Of a stretch of DNA of 6,471 nt, positions 5,992-6,471 are shown in pieces. This DNA comes from Alphaproteobacteria bacterium (GTDB lineage Bacteria; Pseudomonadota; Alphaproteobacteria; CBDBCS01; JAHZLG01), in the NCBI GenBank assembly GCA_022599995.1, contig JAHZLG010000256.1, positions 1 through 6,471 of the forward strand, written 5' to 3'. Position 1 is the stretch's first letter, and the number at the start of each line of letters is the position of its first letter. Position numbers and translations under genes: made by a program. The notes beneath the pieces are model-generated. The model worked only from the letters and a program-made list of their open reading frames with translations. It searched no databases and was not told the origin of the DNA.

Positions 5992-6050
5992 TGCCTTGTG
6001 CGGGGGTTGCTTCGTTGCCTTGTGCGGGGGTTGCTTCGTTGCAGTGTGGG
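5992..6050. repeat. 24-bp perfect tandem duplication plus partial third copy
   Basis: Two identical 24-bp units occupy 5992-6015 and 6016-6039, each starting TGCCTTGTGCGGGGG and ending TTGCTTCGT. A diverged partial copy (TGCAGTGTGGGG) follows. The array lies about 65 bp before the trkA-like start, so it probably falls in its promoter or leader. Confidence 0.93.
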
Positions 6051-6090
6051 GAGACACGCGCGACGAGATCGGCCACCTTCTTTCTTTTTG

Positions 6091-6104
6091 GCGTTCCCGA
6101 ACGC
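6091..6104. promoter_or_regulatory. Perfect 14-bp palindrome before the trkA-like start
   Basis: GCGTTCCCGAACGC has 6-bp perfect arms around CC and ends 10 nt before the ATG at 6115, where a ribosome-binding site would be expected; no Shine-Dalgarno sequence is visible there. It could be an operator or a small leader hairpin. Inverted repeats of this size also occur by chance. Confidence 0.3.
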
Positions 6105-6114
6105 AATCATTGCC

Positions 6115-6471
6115 ATGTATACCATCATCTGCGGGGCTGGAGAAGTCGGACGCCCGATTCTGGAAGCCCTTCAAGCTGAAAACCACAACATTGCTGTCAT
6201 TGATCATGACCCCGTCCTGATTGGGGAGATCAACACCCGTTACGATGTGCAGGCAATTCTTGGGAAGGCGTCATTTCCCGCGGTGCTCGAGCGGGCGGGG
6301 GCGAAAAATGCCGATGCTATCATTGTCGTGACCAATGACGAAGAGGTGAACATTCTTTGCGCCCAAATTGCCTACACTGATTTTCGTATCCCGGTCGTGA
6401 TGTTGCGGCTGAGCTCGAGTCACCAACGCTCGCTGACCTCATATGAGGATTTCATCCGGCGATCGGTTCCA
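6115..6471 (+). CDS. trkA: TrkA-like K+ uptake regulatory protein, N-terminal part
   Basis: An ATG-started frame of 119 codons stays open to the window edge, so the gene is incomplete here. The product is an RCK/TrkA-N protein: a cytoplasmic NAD(H)-binding subunit that gates the Trk potassium transporter. The Rossmann glycine motif GAGEVG is at residues 7-12, with the acidic D31 (VIDHD) at the end of strand 2 for ribose binding. The TrkA-typical INTRYDVQAILGKAS (40-54), LERAGAKNADAIIVVT (60-75) and NDEEVNILCAQIA (76-88) follow. After residue 98 the sequence (LRLSSSHQRSLTSYEDF) departs from the usual RVRNxxY pattern. No Shine-Dalgarno sequence precedes the ATG; the start is set by homology, since MYTIICGAG matches the usual TrkA beginning. 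The gene is divergent from nadE. Confidence 0.92.
   Translation, partial: MYTIICGAGEVGRPILEALQAENHNIAVIDHDPVLIGEINTRYDVQAILGKASFPAVLERAGAKNADAIIVVTNDEEVNILCAQIAYTDFRIPVVMLRLSSSHQRSLTSYEDFIRRSVP

Larger units (their letters stand above)
5620..6114. other. Repeat-dense divergent intergenic region between nadE and the trkA-like gene
   Basis: About 495 bp that should hold both promoters. From left to right it carries the nadE ribosome site, an 8-bp G-rich array, GTGGGC and GAGGGC hexamer runs, a 9-bp array, a 24-bp duplication and a 14-bp palindrome. I could not pick out convincing -35/-10 boxes on either strand. Long frames cross the region because stops are rare in GC-rich repeats. One (5883-6179, plus) has AAGGAG 9 nt before its ATG but shows no known family. 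No tRNA or small-RNA signature is evident. Confidence 0.7.

Noticed and set aside
5650..6050. CRISPR array
   Set aside because: The repeats are directly adjacent with no unique spacers, and units of 6 to 24 bp differ from array to array.
5567..6220. 217-codon plus-strand frame across the divergent intergenic region
   Set aside because: It begins inside nadE, translates the 8-bp repeat as EGWRGGGV, and overlaps the clearly homologous trkA-like start by about 100 bp in another frame.

Overview
The window reads as a GC-rich bacterial chromosome segment, most likely alphaproteobacterial. The main support is the glutamyl-tRNA synthetase, whose HIGN, LRLDDTDR and EGxxLSKR pattern, followed by a G-I-x-P-M-x-I-x-S block, resembles the alphaproteobacterial GltX type. 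No closer taxonomic placement can be made from the sequence alone.

Layout. (1) Positions 3-182, plus strand: the middle of a metY-type O-acetylhomoserine sulfhydrylase, cut off abruptly by a stop. (2) 143-1585, minus: a 480-residue protein that follows the phosphomannomutase/phosphoglucomutase fold pattern but has lost every catalytic signature; its last residues are antisense to the metY remnant, so the two broken ends share one junction near position 171. (3) 1730-3274, minus: gltX, starting with TTG behind a GGAG Shine-Dalgarno. (4) 3275-3636: an intergenic stretch with a 15-bp tandem array. (5) 3637-5619, minus: nadE, glutamine-dependent NAD+ synthetase, with low-complexity insertions. 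(6) 5620-6114: a divergent intergenic region packed with tandem repeats of 8, 6, 9 and 24 bp. (7) 6115-6471, plus: the start of a trkA-type K+ uptake regulator that runs off the window.

nadE, gltX and the mutase-like gene lie in the same direction with gaps of 362 and 144 bp, so co-transcription is possible but not shown. The functions are housekeeping ones (NAD synthesis, tRNA charging, K+ transport control) and form no single pathway.

The most unusual theme is the density of short tandem repeats. At least nine arrays with different units occur, both between genes and inside conserved enzymes. In gltX and nadE they are in-frame insertions with units of 18 and 15 bp. Taken with the truncated metY and the catalytically dead mutase homologue, this suggests a genome prone to slippage and rearrangement. 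I see no mobile element, CRISPR array, tRNA or rRNA.
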